64,000 nucleotides of DNA from Auanema rhodensis (taxonomy: Eukaryota; Nematoda; Chromadorea; Rhabditida; Rhabditidae), in NCBI GenBank assembly GCA_964057225.1, contig OZ059898.1, forward strand, positions 7,440,001 to 7,504,000, written 5' to 3'. Numbering within the stretch: the stretch's first letter is position 1; each line of letters opens with the position of its first letter. The position numbers and the translations under genes are program-made. Positions 15,801 through 30,244 of this stretch are shown one piece after another. The notes beneath the pieces were generated by a model. It was not told the DNA's origin. It worked only from the letters and a program-made list of their open reading frames with translations, and did no database searches.

Positions 15801-18800
15801 TTAATTACATTTCCAAAATAATAAATGATTAACAGCATCAGTTGTTGGATCTTGCTGAACATCACGCTCATCTAATCCTTCTCCACAACTTAGAATTAAA
15901 AGCTGAAAAAGATAAAGCATTGTTATAATTTTAAAACTTTAAGTTATTACTTCAGATGCTTGTTGAGCTGGAATATTGAGAGACATGCGTTTTTGTTTTT
16001 TGCTAACCGTAATATTGATTGGAATCAGAACACGAGATGGTCCACTATGACCCATTTCACATACTAAAATTGAAAATAAATTATATGTTGTAAGTTTGTG
16101 TTAAATATGCAACCTGTCAAGGTTGGATTTGGTTGAGATCGAGCTGAGTGAAGTGGGGCGCAGATAACGAAACCAGCTGACGTGCCTATCCACAGATGCC
16201 ACCTGGATACTGTCATGCAAGAAACACGTAAACAACCCATTTTATGTTCACGAAGTATATCTTCTCTGCCTAAAAATAACAAATTAATTATAAATAAATA
16301 AATAAAATAATATATTTAGTTTACCAGCTAATTGTGTTCGAACAGTAGCAGCAATATTAAAATGACTTAAAACTTCAAGAGTAAATGCATCAATAACATG
16401 AACAGTTGTTGATCTAAATATGTGACAATTATTTTTCAAATAAATTAAATATTTTTCTTCAAGAAATTATGAAACTTTTTCAAAAAATTGCTTACCTTTT
16501 GCCTGAAGCATAGATAACTGCTCCAGCTGCTGTAATAACAGTAACTTCATCACCTGTAGGAATAATATTCTGAGATACCTATAATATACAATTCAATTTG
16601 ATTATAACATATAAATAATTTAATTTTCTTTAAATCAACAAACCTGCCACTGTAGAGTTTGAGTATCAAATGAATAAAGTCTGTTTGAACTTGCAACAAT
16701 TAGTCGATGTCCTACAACTGCCATAGCAAGTACAGAAGCATCAAGTGAATGTTGAAGGTAACATGGATTGTCTAAATCCCATGAACGATCTAAAATTTTA
16801 ATTTAACTATAATAGTATAATTAAGTTTATATTAACCTGACTGTGGTTTGAAACATATGAGTATAGGCTCTGCATCTGTTGATGTAGCTATATAGACACA
16901 TCCATTACAAGGACTTATAGCTGTTACTGGATTAGCTAATCGAGCAACACGTTCACGTGGACGTGTTCGAACTCGATCAGTAGAATTCATAACAAATACT
17001 CTTTAATAATAATTATATTTATAATAATAATAATTAGATATACTTACTCTCCATCTTCATTACCAATCCACACAGTTGTTTGTCCTGCAGGTATAGCTCC
17101 ATCTTCTGATGATGAATCAGATGATTCACCGCTACTGCAATAGAATATCATTGAGAAACAGTTTTTTTTTCTTTTACAAACCTATGAAGATCCAATAAAC
17201 TATCATTACGGCCAAGCATATCAAGTGATTTTTGTGCTCTCATTTTTCGTTTTTTCTGTTTCCTTAATAATATTTTTTTTATAAAATTTATTAAAATTAA
17301 AATTATTTATTTATTACTTACATTGGAGGAGGTACTGTACATGCTGCAGTTATAGCAGCATTTCCTATTCCAGCACTGCTTTCAATAGATGGTTCACCAT
17401 TCTCTAATGAAACAACAGCAACCTTAATAGAATAATTAATTTCAAAAGATCAAAAATGGAATACTTGTCCACTGAATTTATCACTGGCACAAACCCAAAC
17501 AGAAGGAGCGCTATCAACTCTTTTACCAGGAACAACAGTTGCTTGACAAAGCTAAAAACAATAATAAATGTATCAAAAGTAAATTTTTAAATATTTTTAT
17601 GTTTTTGAAATTTCACCAAAAAAAAAAGAAAAAGATAATTACTTGTAATCCTGGACGTGTCTGATGTGCTATTACAGATTTAAGTTGACTAGATGGAGCA
17701 GATAATTGCTGATTAACTAAAATATATTTTATTTATATTTGAAATATATTATTATTATTAAAATTAAAATAAAAATAATGAATTAAAACTAACTCAAAGA
17801 GGCCTTCGTTTCTCTAAATGCACATTCCCATGCTGCTCTCTTTTCTGCACTACCAAATTCTAATGGAACAACTTCTAAACCATTTCTAAAAATCAAATAT
17901 AGTAAAAGAAAGTTTTGATTTTGAGATAAAAATAAAAATAAAAACAAACATAGTTGCAACACTAAGTTGAACTGTAGTTAAATCAGGATTTGTTGTCATT
18001 TGATCAGTTAATGACCGTAATCTCATTGAATTATCAGAATCAACTTCATCTAACATAGTAAGTAGTTTCTAAATATATTTAAAATAATTATTATAATTTA
18101 AAATTATAATAAACCTCTTTATTTGTTTTTAATAAATTAGCTAATTCAATTATTTTCTTGATAACTTTTTCATCTTCACGTACAGATTCAATAGCACTTT
18201 CAGTTTCTTGAAGCATTCCAAGTGTATCTGAAATATATTTTTATTTATTTTTATTTATAATATAAGAATCAATAACCTTTTCCTATTTGTACATCATCTA
18301 ATGATATTTTTATTAATAATTTGAATTTATTACTATCCAGAAAATCAGGTGATTGTGTTCTAAAAATATTCAATAAAAATTATAATTTAACTTATATGAT
18401 ATAGTAAAGTTTACATTAATTTTCCATTCTTATTTGGATTTTTTCTTTTAACACTTGTTAAAAGTAGTTGATCACTTAATGTGAAAACACATCGTTGTTG
18501 CTTTCCATCCCTTCCATTCATTGTAACCATATCATATCGGATGAGATTTCTTCCAGACGAGACCAGCTTGAACAATATTGTTTTTGAAATTTTATCCTCA
18601 GTATGCATGAACTTACGTCATCTAAACCATCTACAATAGCTTCAATTTCACGTAAGCGTTGTTCTTGTTGTTCATGAGCATCTTTATGCTGGTTGATAGC
18701 AACCTAGAAGAAAATATGATTTGTTAACTTTGAAAAAACTTAGAAGAAATGAGTGAACAAACAAAAAAAAGAAGAAATGAATGATTCTTACAGCTAAATT

Positions 18801-21304
18801 ATGGATATGTCTTTGAGCTCTACTTAGCCTTTCATGATCGCTATGTTCAACAGGTGTATGTTTCAACAATTGTTTAACCATGAGCTCATATCTGAAATGT
18901 TCGTTCTTACCTAGCCATCTTAAAAAAATAAAAAAAACCTTGGAATACGTTGTATAGGTGATATCAATAATGAATCAAGATCAAGTTTATTACGATGATC
19001 CCGACAACATCTCTTAATAATAATTAATATAATTAATTTAATTATTATAATTTTAACATACATTATAATATTTCTCAAATGAAGGTTTTAATCGAGCTTG
19101 AGCTATAGCCTGTTTTGCTGATTTGAAGTTATCCACAAATGAAATATATGTTTCAATCATTGATTGTTTTGAAAACTATATACATATAGTTAATAAAGAT
19201 TATAATTCAACAATGATAAACTTACATGACCCAATAAAACATCTCCAATAACAGAATCTTTGTGCCATGATTCAATACGTGAGCTGAGTGCTGCTAATAA
19301 AACCTTAAATACAGTTCAATATATAGTTTGTTTCAAGTTTTGTATGAACAAACTTGATGATGAGCTAGAATTTCAGGAATTCTGTAAAAAATTTTGTCAA
19401 CTAAACCAGCTTCAATGAGAGTACATTCTAATGGTTGTCTCAATGGTCTCATATATTTCTAAAAATATATTGAATTACATGTAAATTTCAAAGTAAATAT
19501 TTATATTTTTATTAAAATATAATATATTTTAATTAAATTTTTATAAATATTAATATTACAAACCGTTACAAGAAATTCTAAACCATCAACAAATGATTTT
19601 TCTGTATCAAATAGTTCTCTGGCAGCTAAGTTGCGAACACTAAAATTATAATAATTTATAATAATATTATATTATATTTAAAGTTTTTTTATAATATTTT
19701 ATTTTTATATAACTAAGCATCTGATGATGATTAGTGGCCATTGTGACGTAATTCTAATCTTTTAACCTTCAATATAACTACTTTGACCCTCTTTTCTTTA
19801 CAAAATGTGTAATAAGACCTAGGAACATAGTTTTCTTCAAAAATCTAAACATTCATAACGTATTTGTTCAAAATCAAATTAATAATTTTATATATTATAT
19901 TGAAATAATATTGAATACTATACCTATAATGTCTTCGAAGACTTGCACGAGATCGTTTTTTCCATAGCATTATATCAGCTTCCAATAATGAATTATCCAT
20001 TTGACAATCTTCATCAGCTGATTGAGAACATATATAAGGACTCCTAATATAGAAATATATTGGTGACATATAGTTAATAATACCAGGAAATAGTTGGATG
20101 TTGTTCAGGAGAACTTGGGCGACTTCGGAAGCTTTTCAACAACTTTGAAAAACGACTGACGCCAGCTAATGTTTCTGAGCCTTTTCTGTCAATCAGTTGA
20201 GTTGTGGATGAATAGAGCTCATCTACAACACCACGACGTCTAGAATACAGAATTGTATATCATGTTATGACTTCGTGTATATTACCTAGATCGAGGACTT
20301 TTTTCTGCTGAAATACTTTCAGGATACGATAAGTATGATGCATCAGGCGCAGACGTTTTTCGACTAATCGAATTTCGAGCTCGATAACTATCATGCTGAT
20401 TAGAAGCAAAATTTTCATGCCTGTATTGAATAAATGTAATAATTTATAATATATAATAATAATAATAATTAATTATAATATATTATAATATACCGTGTAG
20501 ATGGAAGAAATTGCATTACACCTCTTGGATGGCCAAGTTTTGTGGAAATTCCCGATAATCGGCCGTCAGTTCCAGTATCCGTTGCCGTTGATACATCATC
20601 AGCATCAGAAAAAACTTGAAGAACAAAATGATATATTTCGGAAAAATGAAGAAGTTATATGATACCTCCTCGATCAGATGAATGCTGAGGCGGTAGTTTC
20701 AGAACACGCTGAAGACTTTGAATTGATTTAGCTGCATCACGTAGTTCTTCAATTTCTGTGCTCATATCTTCGCCACCCGAATCACTATCATTCTAAACAT
20801 AAATAACATAAATAATATAAATTTCAGAAAAATATTTGCCTGAGCAACACTTGAAGCTAGCTTAGGTAGTTGATCTAATAGCAAACGAAGAGTATTTATA
20901 TCCAATTGCTGAAATCAGTATAAGGAATAGTTACATCAATACAAGCATTTACACTAACATCTTGCTGTGCTCCTTCGACATTTGGCTCAGAGTTGGTTTT
21001 TCTTAGCCTTTTTCTACTATCACTTCTTTCCCGACTGGCATAGATACTTCGCTGACGTCGTTCTCTTTCTCTTTCACGTGAATTTTCAAAATTCAGATTG
21101 AAATCAGATCTTCTTCTAGAAAAGATAAAAGTAACACATAAGTAATAGAAGATATTCAAACCTTGCTTGATGATGTTTGAATGAATTTCGTGTGCTTGGA
21201 GACACTGTAGCAGATCTACGTGGAATTCGAATAGGTGATAATGAGCTATCGGAAGAATCTGAGTCATCTGCATCATTTGGGTTCAACGAGTGCCTTGTTG
21301 GCAT
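15801..21304 (-). CDS. ARHGEF17/TEM4-like Rho guanine nucleotide exchange factor
   Basis: About 30 exons give roughly 1,160 residues, from ATG at 21304 (11 nt after a TTTAG acceptor) to TAA at 15801-15803. Residues 1-335 are Ser/Arg-rich and probably disordered. A DH (RhoGEF) domain covers about 341-530, with RELFDTEKSFVDGLEFLVT at its start and the conserved LLISPIQRIPRYELMVKQLL helix near 480-500. A PH-like region follows at about 545-740. The C-terminal 400 residues contain WD40-like propeller strands (VWIGNEDGEVFVMN, LWIGTSAGFVICA) and end in NHLLFWKCN, resembling the ARHGEF17 C terminus. The family activates Rho GTPases and remodels actin; substrate choice cannot be read here. The protein is shorter than vertebrate ARHGEF17, mainly in the N-terminal disordered part. 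ARHGEF10 shares the DH-PH-propeller layout and is the alternative, but the QRIPRYELMVKQLLKHTP block and the C terminus favour ARHGEF17. AATAAA-like signals follow within 30 nt of the stop. Confidence 0.87.
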
Positions 21305-21315
21305 AACCCTTTTAT

Positions 21316-21321
21316 CTAAAT
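21316..21321 (-). other. 3' splice site upstream of the RhoGEF start
   Basis: ATTTAG on the minus strand precedes ATAAAAGGGTT and the ATG. It may receive a spliced leader or an upstream UTR exon; a candidate UTR exon is at 22388-22460. Confidence 0.55.
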
Positions 21322-22387
21322 ATATAATATAAATACATTTATATAATTATATTAAAATGAAAATCAATTCAACAAAATGTGAGATGTTTTCAATAACGTG
21401 GAAATTTAAAACTTTTTTTTTTGCTATGACACTAAAAGATCAAGTTCAAGGTGGAAAAAAACGAAAAGAAGGTACCAAAAACCTAACAGATTCTAAAATT
21501 ATTTCGAAGAAAGTGCTTTGACGAAAATAATTTTGAAGCTTGAAGACTAGAAATCTTTTATTTTTGTGTTCAAGAAAAATATCTTAATTTCGAAATATCG
21601 TTTAAAGCAATATGTTGCGTGTAGTAAAGAGATTCGAGAAGCTCAAACGTGAGCTACAACATACACAGAGCATTCGGAAGAAGACAATAAAACGATTTGT
21701 CTGTTTTTTTCTCAAAGAAATAGTGAAGAAAAAAGATAATTTTCTTGTCTGGCCTATACAATCTATGACTAGGTTCGACGATTTAGCGTCCAAGAAGATG
21801 ATGATGATGATGAGAGCAGGCGCGCTTAAGAGCTGCTTGGACTTTTCACCATTCAGCTTTGTCTAGCTAGGCTAACAAACACAAAAAATAACTTTGAAGT
21901 CACTTGTTATCGAGTAATTTCAAATTTTATATTGTACTAGTCATATAACAAGATGTAAAGTATTTGTTCAATGTAATCAAGTATATAATACTTATAAATT
22001 TGAAGAAAAAAAAAGAAATAATTTTGAATTAAGTATTTAAATCAGCTGTTCTGAACATAATGTTGAAATGATGACTTTTTAAGTTTTTTTTTTCTTTTAG
22101 GAAAAAAAAAGCGTTAAGCTTTAAAAATAAGTTAGCCTAAGCGTGAAAAAAAAAGAAAAGAAAGAGAAGAAGTTGAATAGCAGAAGAATAAATATAATTC
22201 TATATAGTATATTACATAGTAACATAGAAAAAAAAAGATAAAAAAGAATAATTATTATAATAAAATAATATAAAAATATATTTAAATATTCATGAATAGT
22301 TAAACAAATATGTAATTGTATAATATAATAGTTAGCAAATTGTAAGGTAACCAGAAGATTGCAAAGATAGTTCTGCAAGGTGCTCAC

Positions 22388-22460
22388 CAGATTGTAATGT
22401 CCTCTTCGGTTCGGGTCAACTAGTCTCGAACAGCTGACGTATAATACCCGTTTGCCTGTT
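22388..22460 (-). other. possible non-coding first exon of the RhoGEF gene
   Basis: A less AT-rich stretch of about 75 bp on the minus strand ends ACAATCTG before GTGAGC, a strong 5' splice site. It has no ATG. Joined to the acceptor at 21316 it would form a 5' UTR with an intron of about 1.1 kb. Upstream sequence reverts to AT-rich. This is inference from splice signals and composition only. Confidence 0.3.
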
Positions 22461-23533
22461 TAGAATTTTGATGTGTTTAACTGATTTTTAATGTGAAATG
22501 TAGTATATAATTAAATAATTTAATCAATAATCAACATATAAATTATAATATTTATATTTAAATAATACACTGTATCAAAATAACTTGTAAAGTATTTGTG
22601 TGAAAAAAAATCAGAAGATCAACATGATAGTGTGGAATCATTTTTCATTAGATTACAACTTAGTTGACTTGTTTATTGCTTACTCAGATCTTTCCAATAA
22701 AACGTTTTACAAAATTACTTTTGTTTCAAAAACAGTAAATTAAAAGTTTATTTCAAATATTAAATTATATAAAAAAATAAAATTATAAATATATAAAATA
22801 TATTTAAATAGAAAAGAATAAAATATAAAAATTAATATAAATATAAAATAAACTATACATATACATATAATATATAATATATAATAAATTATTTAATATA
22901 ACATTATATTTTTCTAAACTTTTTAGTTTTTATCTAATTTTTTATTAAAATTTATTCGAAGAATGCTCAATATAATCATTTTTTCTCAAAGCTTAACATC
23001 CTTTTTTACGATTGAACAGTTTTAAAACTCGAAATGAGAATAAGTCTTATCTCTTTATTTCATGCTTATCAAATTCTAAAAAAGCAAAAATACAAAATTT
23101 GTAATTCTATTCGTTATTTCAAAATAATTCTATTATAATAACTTTTACTCATACTATTATATAATATTATTTTAAATATAAACATCTTAAATTAATTAAT
23201 GAAAAGTAAAGGTAAAGGTAAAATCAAAATTTCTTTTGAAAGTTTTAAACCTTTTTTAAATATTATTAATGTATTATTATTGTTTAATATATTTTATAAT
23301 ATTACAAATTTTTTATATCTTTTATTGATAAAACTATAAATATTTTTCTTTTTTATGATTCTTATGTTCACAAACGAGTGAATAAATCGTTAGAAGAAAC
23401 TAAAAAAAAGAGGAGAAGATAAGTAAAAGTTTATTCCATTCTACAAAATCTTTTCATGCATTTAGATGATGTAGCTTTTCATTTATTTTTTTTTTACACA
23501 CAACATTACTCAGTTTTTGCCATAATCTTCTTC

Positions 23534-23534
<1 letters not shown>

Positions 23535-23570
<36 letters not shown>
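23535..23570 (+). repeat. (CT)n microsatellite
   Basis: CT tract of about 36 bp. Its orientation is opposite to the GA tracts on both sides of it. Confidence 0.93.
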
Positions 23571-23571
<1 letters not shown>

Positions 23572-24920
23572 ATGTATTTCTAAAATGACAATGAAAATCG
23601 TCATTGTTGATGTCTTTTTTGACGTTCTATCTCGCACAAGTTGAATAATACCACATATTTGGGTTCATCTTGTAGCATTTTAGAGATAAGTATGTTAGGA
23701 TGAATTTTTGACAGAATATATAATGATTGTAGAAGCAAATACATCTCTTGTTTTCAAAGTTTTACGTATGACAGTCATCATCTTATATTTATAATTTTTT
23801 CGTTTTAAAATTTTATTTACTCCTTTTAATTTTTAAATTATATAAATCTTATTTTATATAAATGCGTATATAATATATTTAATACAATATTATATAATTC
23901 TTTATCTAAAAAAATATTTTCTTTTGAATTGAAAAATATTATTTTTCGTTTATTACTAAAACGGGCAAATTCAGCAGAAACAATCGTACCTTGTCAGATG
24001 GTTTCATTGATTTATAATATTCATTGGTAAAGCCATAGGTTTGTAGCAGCACACTCTCATTAGCTATAACATATAACTGTAACCAAAAAGCTTTTTCAAT
24101 CAAAAAATCATTAAATTAGATTGGAAATTAACAGAAATTATTGTAGTCAGTCATAATATATCTTATCAGCATGATTACGTGTTAGTTCCTATTTGAAAAG
24201 CAATGTTCTCTTTATTCTTTATTTAGTTTTAGAAATGAAAATTAAAAACTTAATACTGTATGTCATCTCATTCTCATTCTTATTCTCATAAATTTAATTT
24301 ATAACTTATTATTCTTATATTATGTATATTTTCTATTAAATATAAATAATAAAATATATTATTAATAGTAATATCAATAAAAATTTGAATAAACTTCAAT
24401 CCTTTTTAAAATTTTTGAAATGTAACTAGTTACTCATCTAGTTCTTTCTTTCTTTTTATTATATTTCATAAGTTTTGTAATCATTTTCATGACCATCCGC
24501 ATAAGTTTTATCTATCAACTTATGTCTAACCATTAAGATTGATCATTAATGGTTATTTCATATATTTTATTGTAAAATTTGTATAAGTTTGTACTCAAAA
24601 CCAAAAAAAAATTCTTTTTTTTCTCATATCCCTGATGGTTTTTAGATTGAAAGTCTTGATGTGTAAGACAAGCATTTCGTGTCAGAGATATTTCCTTAGT
24701 GATGCAAACATCAACTGCTTGTCGCTTTCACTTCTTTTATAGCCAAGCATGTGGTTGAACACAAGTGAATAGCTCAATGAAGACAGTGGACGACGATCAC
24801 GGGAGAGGGGAGGGGGAGAGAGTCTATCTATGACGTTTCGTCTTCAAAGTCATCATCAACGTTAAAAAAATGATGTTGAAATACAAAACAAAAGAGAAAT
24901 AAACTTAAAAAAAAGAAAAA

Positions 24921-24922
<2 letters not shown>

Positions 24923-24983
<61 letters not shown>
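24923..24983 (+). repeat. (GA)n microsatellite
   Basis: About 61 bp of GA. It is the last large GA tract before dinucleotide tracts become CT on the plus strand, from 26.9 kb onward. Confidence 0.95.
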
Positions 24984-24990
<7 letters not shown>

Positions 24991-25933
24991 TGAAATAGAA
25001 CATGACGATTCAGCCTGTTCCTTAGCTATTTATTCAAAAATTTTGATTTTCATAATATTTCATGCGAATGTTGTATATCACAGGATGATCATGTTACAAT
25101 GTTATTAAGCAATCTTTCAAGTGTATATATACATAATACTTTTTATAAATATAACAAAGATTTTCCTGATTATTTCTAAAAATCTCCAAGTAAAACGATA
25201 TTTTCCATTTTTTTTCTTTAATTGAACTAAATTATTGCCAATTTTCTTTTTTCTATTCAATATACATACATATGTCCTGTCAATTTGATTATTTTTCCGT
25301 TCAGTTAAATACTCTGTTTTACACCTTCAACAAGGTTGAAGATGACATACATAAGTACAGACGAATGTCCTCATTCTTCCTTTTAACTTCTTTTATCTTC
25401 TACAGATAGTTATTATCTCTCTATTGATCATCATGTTTTTGGCATCGTTAAGCATCATAAACTTAGTTGGAAATGAATTACCTTTGAGGTAATTATCTTT
25501 GATTTTTCCAAATATTTCATTTTTTCTTAGTAAAACTATAGTAATTACTCTTCTAACTATTACTAATATTCTTTCAATTTATTTGTTTTTTAAATTATTT
25601 ATATTATTATCTTTCTTATAAGCAATATCATATTAAACCAAAATTATAAAAATTTAAATTTTCTTATTTATTTTAAATAAACATTAATCTATATATTCAT
25701 TTATTTTTCATTTATCATAATTAATTATAAAAAAATTTATTTTATTTTTTAAAATAATAAATTTTAAACTTTAATCTATTATATATTATATAATAATACT
25801 ATTGAATATTATTATTATTATGCTATGTCTTCTTCACAGATTAGATATGCCATAGGAAATGTATTTGAAAACATTATGATTCTTCTTCTATTCTTATAAT
25901 TTCAATATTTTTTTGAAATTATAATATTTAAAA

Positions 25934-25941
25934 TGACGTCA
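25934..25941. promoter_or_regulatory. TGACGTCA palindrome (CRE/ATF-type site)
   Basis: Perfect palindrome in a very AT-rich region, close to the boundary where composition changes at about 26.4 kb. Confidence 0.4.
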
Positions 25942-26869
25942 TTAATAATATTTAAATATAACAGAATCCTTTTAATTTAAATATATATATATGGATTGTA
26001 TATATTATATTAAATATAATACATATATATTATAGATAATATTTTATATTAACTATGTGTTTTTCATACTATGAATCTTTATTTTTTTTTCTTATTTCTT
26101 CTTGTTTCTTCTTAACATTTTATTGAGTTTCAATTTTCTCATTTGTGTCAATCATATCGTTTATAGGAAAATGTCGACGAAATTCTTTAAATTTGATTCG
26201 AATGAGCTTTCTAATATACGATATCTTCTTTGTTGTTAAGTATAACTATCATTTTTATGTTTAAACTAAGTGAATGATACTGATTCAGGACATTAGAGTA
26301 CATCAATCAGAACATTCATGTTAATCTAATGCCTTTTTTCCCTTTTTTTTTCTATCTTTTTCATATATACATACATACATACATATCCAACATACAACAT
26401 ATCAGGGGTGGCCCAATATAGAAACTTCTAGACATGTCTTGATCCCAACGGACTTCAGACATCTTGACCACACCACATAATTTTAAAAGAACGTGCTAAA
26501 CATTTGTGAGTTTTTGTACAAATCAGTATTTTTTTATGAAAATTCATAAGTTTTTGCAAAATATTCAATATCGGAATATCTTTAAAACAAATTCGCATTT
26601 CCTGGCCTTAGGTACTCACCCACATCCCTAATACATGTTTATATGTATATTTTCTAGATGTTTTACTTTTCATTCTATTTCTCTTTTTTTTTCTTTTTTT
26701 TATTCGTTTTTTCGACATCTTCTATCTTATTGTCTAGACATCCACCAACCTGTATATGTTCTCATTTAAAAAAAAGAAATATATATATGGGTGGTTTTTC
26801 TTATTTCAATAGTACATTCGTCTTCTTCGTTTGTTAGCTATAGAAGTCATCTAGCCAATAACCTTTTGA

Positions 26870-26876
<7 letters not shown>

Positions 26877-26915
<39 letters not shown>
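26877..26915 (+). repeat. (CT)n microsatellite
   Basis: CT tract of about 39 bp, the first of the CT series in the pyrimidine-biased block. Confidence 0.93.
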
Positions 26916-26918
<3 letters not shown>

Positions 26919-28564
26919 ATTAAAAATATATTCTTTTTCTTATAAATTAAACTTTTATGTTATATATACTATCAATTTAAATCAAATCAAATCATTAAAA
27001 TTATTATTATTTCTATCATAAATCCTTTTATTTCTTCTTAATCATCTTTATAATTTATTATTAGAAATATATAAATATACATATTGTATATCATCATGTT
27101 TTCAAACTTTCAACAAATTGTTCTGATCATGATCATCTGATGCAACGATGTAGTTTTGTTCTTAAACTGTACCAAAGTCATTTACCCAATATCTTCAAAT
27201 TCTTTCGTTGACTGTTCCTTAATCGTTTACGAGCGACAAACGTTAGTTGTCAAACCTCGTTGATTTTGTGTATTCGTCACTGTGTGTGAACATGATTAAA
27301 CGATGAAAGATGCTTCTCTGGTATGAACCTATCACTTTCTTTTCTATTTTCAAAGTTTCTTTCAGCTGTTTCATCAACACGTTTGTACATTATCCTTTTG
27401 ATGCGTAAAATTTGTTTGAGGATTTCAGTACTTTCAAAGACATTCCAGAATTTTCCGGAAAATTATTTTTTTCAATTTGAAACCCTCGCAACTTCGTTTA
27501 AGAGTTTTTTTTCTTTTCATCATCTTTTCTGTTCATGTTCAATTCTACACATAGTTAATGGAACAGGACCAGCGAACAGCAACGATGTAGTTGCCGCCAT
27601 CGATGACGACGTCGTCGACGTACACATTTCGATGACCTCGTCGCCATGGTCGCCTTCTTTCTTTTCATCCACAGCTGGTCATCGTCATTTCACCCAACCT
27701 AACATCTCCAACTCTCCTCTCTTTCTTTTTCCATTTCTACCTTCATCTCTATCACTTTCCCTCTCTCCTTCTCTTCCTCTTTTTTATTTCTTTTTATCTC
27801 TCTCTCTTTCTCTCTCTTTAAGCGATCATGCTCACAGAATTGTCGTTCTCGTTTCTGTTGTTGTCAAAGTGGTAGTTTTTCAAATAGTCTTCTCTCATTT
27901 TTTTCTTTTACCTGTTACGATATGCCGAATGCAGCAATTTCTTTGATTCAGATTAATTTGAATATAATTTGCCTTAACTATATTCAATATCCATTTACTT
28001 ATTTGGTTATATTAACCTATAAGTTATATATATTATCAGCTAATAACTGTTTTAACTGAACAATCACTCATTACTCATCTGATTCATGTTTAGTTTCATA
28101 GACACTATCTTCGTCATCAGCACCAATGTTGTTGACGATGACAGCTGTTGTCATTGTCATTTCGGTACAAAGATAAATCTGAAAAGAAAAATGATTTTTC
28201 ATACAAAGCTTACATATCATAAGGTTATATTAATATATTATGTTTTATATAATTAATTTTATATTTAAATTATAAACATATGCATACTACATAGTATAAA
28301 ATAGTTAAATATTATAAAGTATCATAGTATATAGTATCATAGTTTTTTTTAATTTTAATTCACTGATTTCTCATTTAAAATTAAAATTAATTAATAATAT
28401 TTACTTATATGTACATAGATGATGCATCAACTATGACTATATATGTACATGCGCATTCATGTCCGATTTCAGTTCATTCACATTTCTACAGATTCTGTTA
28501 GACTACAATACTCTATTCACACATTCATATGTCTTTCTTTCTTAAGTTTTTGTTTTATCATCAT

Positions 28565-28690
28565 TATCATAGACGTCGCCGTCGTCGTCGTCGCAGTCGT
28601 TGACGTCATCGTCTGTGTCTGTCGTAGTCGTCGCCATCAAGCGTTGCCGTCGTTGTCGTTGTCCTCGTCATCGACGTTGTCGTTCATGTC
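28565..28690 (+). repeat. (GTC)n-rich island
   Basis: Imperfect GTC/GTT trinucleotide repeats, dense in CpG, with a perfect TGACGTCA inside. Similar islands recur at about 27585-27660, 35015-35050, 37620-37700, 38790-38940, 39735-39810 and 42225-42275. Confidence 0.6.
28601..28608. promoter_or_regulatory. TGACGTCA palindrome (CRE/ATF-type site)
   Basis: Perfect palindrome inside the GTC-rich island; it may be partly a by-product of that repeat. Confidence 0.3.
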
Positions 28691-30179
28691 TCCATGTACT
28701 TTCCCGCCCAATCTGTGTCTTGTCTTCAATTCACATAAACGTTGCTAATAGCCTTCCATCTCTGTGAGGCTTTTCATGTCTTCGTTTTCCTTTTTCATTT
28801 ATTTTCATTCAGTACCTATCGTGTATCTTCTAAATCATATGTCTGTTTAGATGAAATCATAGAATAGAAAAAGGTTATTTTGAAATATAATGAATAAGAT
28901 ATATTAATTATATTTTATGATATTATTAAACAAATCTTAATTATATAGAATATATCTTTAGTATCAGTACAATATTTTTTTTTGGGAAAAATAGTTATCA
29001 AGAAAAAGATTGATCAAAACATGTTCATCTTCGTGTTTTCTAGTACTTCAAAATGTAAAAAATGATGTCTTACTCCATCAAGATTCAAACAAATAGCCGT
29101 TAAGTATGAATTACTGTTGTCCTTTTTCTAATTTATTAGATCTTTTCATTTCAGAATGTTTCGGTTATTTTGCACAAAACTTTGTATTCAACAACTCTAA
29201 TTAATTTATTTAATTGATATTCTACAATGTATTGAGAAAAAATTCTTTTTCTTTTTTTTTAATAATCTGTCAACTTTCTCACAAGTACATCGGTGAAAAT
29301 CATATTTTCATTTTAATTTTATTATAAATTCTATTATACTTCTCATGTTCTTTCAATTTAATTATTTAATGAGAAAAAAATTTATTTTGATAAAACATAA
29401 TTTTTTTTTACGAAAAATTATAAAATTGAAATAAACAAGAAATCAAATATTTTAATTTTTAGATAATTCTTATGGTAAATTTAAATAAAAAAATAAATAA
29501 AAACTTTAAAAGAATTAAAAAAGAATAATCATATGTATACATATGTATGTATATGAGTAGAACAAGTGAAGTGAAGAAGGATACAAAGCATTGAAAGAAC
29601 AAAAAAGGTAAAAGCTTGATACTCAATATGTCCTTTCTTTTTCATTTTTAGTCTCAAAAAATCCACTTAGTTAATAGTTTATTATATGTAATATTATATG
29701 ATATAAATATTGCTTTCTTTTACTTATCCTATAATCTGTTGAAATTCATTGTCTATTTTATGATATTGAACTCAAATTTCATTTAGACTTTGTTTAAACG
29801 AAAGGTTTCAGAAATCCTTATTTCCTTTCAAGTATTTTGCAAATTATAGTTTCTCTTTTTCATGTTAAAATCCAACAACTATTTTTATTTTAAAATTAAA
29901 AAAAAATTATAGAAAAGTTTTTAAGTTTTTGTAAAAATGGTTTCTTGTGAATGACTTGACTAAACTCCTCCATTCTGCACTTCATTGTCAAAGTATTGGG
30001 CTTATAAAGTCATTGAGTTCATCTGAGTTGTCGTTCACTCTCCTCTCTTCAACACATCTTGCCCTCCTTTATTCTTATGGCTCTGTTTCCTATCTCACTT
30101 ACCGCTTTGTTCTCTTAGACATTAGTTATGTGCTCCTTTTCGGTTTCATTCGAAGAGTCGGATTATGCCTCTCAGTCTT

Positions 30180-30180
<1 letters not shown>

Positions 30181-30243
<63 letters not shown>
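30181..30243 (+). repeat. (CT)n microsatellite
   Basis: About 63 bp of CT with a single CTAT interruption near its right end. Confidence 0.95.

Positions 30244-30244
<1 letters not shown>

Larger units (their letters stand above)
21322..26400. other. AT-rich gene-free region
   Basis: About 5 kb of very AT-rich DNA, with long stretches well under 25% GC (for example 22740-23350 and 25540-26060). It holds two dinucleotide tracts of opposite orientation and one TGACGTCA site. The plus-strand ORF at 21612-21866 is low-complexity and lacks recognisable homology. I see no other gene. Confidence 0.6.

Noticed and set aside
21612-21866. 84-codon plus-strand open frame upstream of the RhoGEF gene
   Set aside because: Lys/Phe-rich with a run of Met codons from ATG repeats; no recognisable family. 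It could be part of a regulatory region, but a protein is not supported.
26400-26480. Less AT-rich stretch at the left edge of the pyrimidine-biased block resembling a short interspersed repeat
   Set aside because: No A/B box pair, target-site duplication or second copy in the window.
27323-27946. 207-codon plus-strand open frame
   Set aside because: Mostly Ser, Leu and Phe from CT-rich DNA, with no domain and no splice structure; long open frames are expected in CT-rich sequence.
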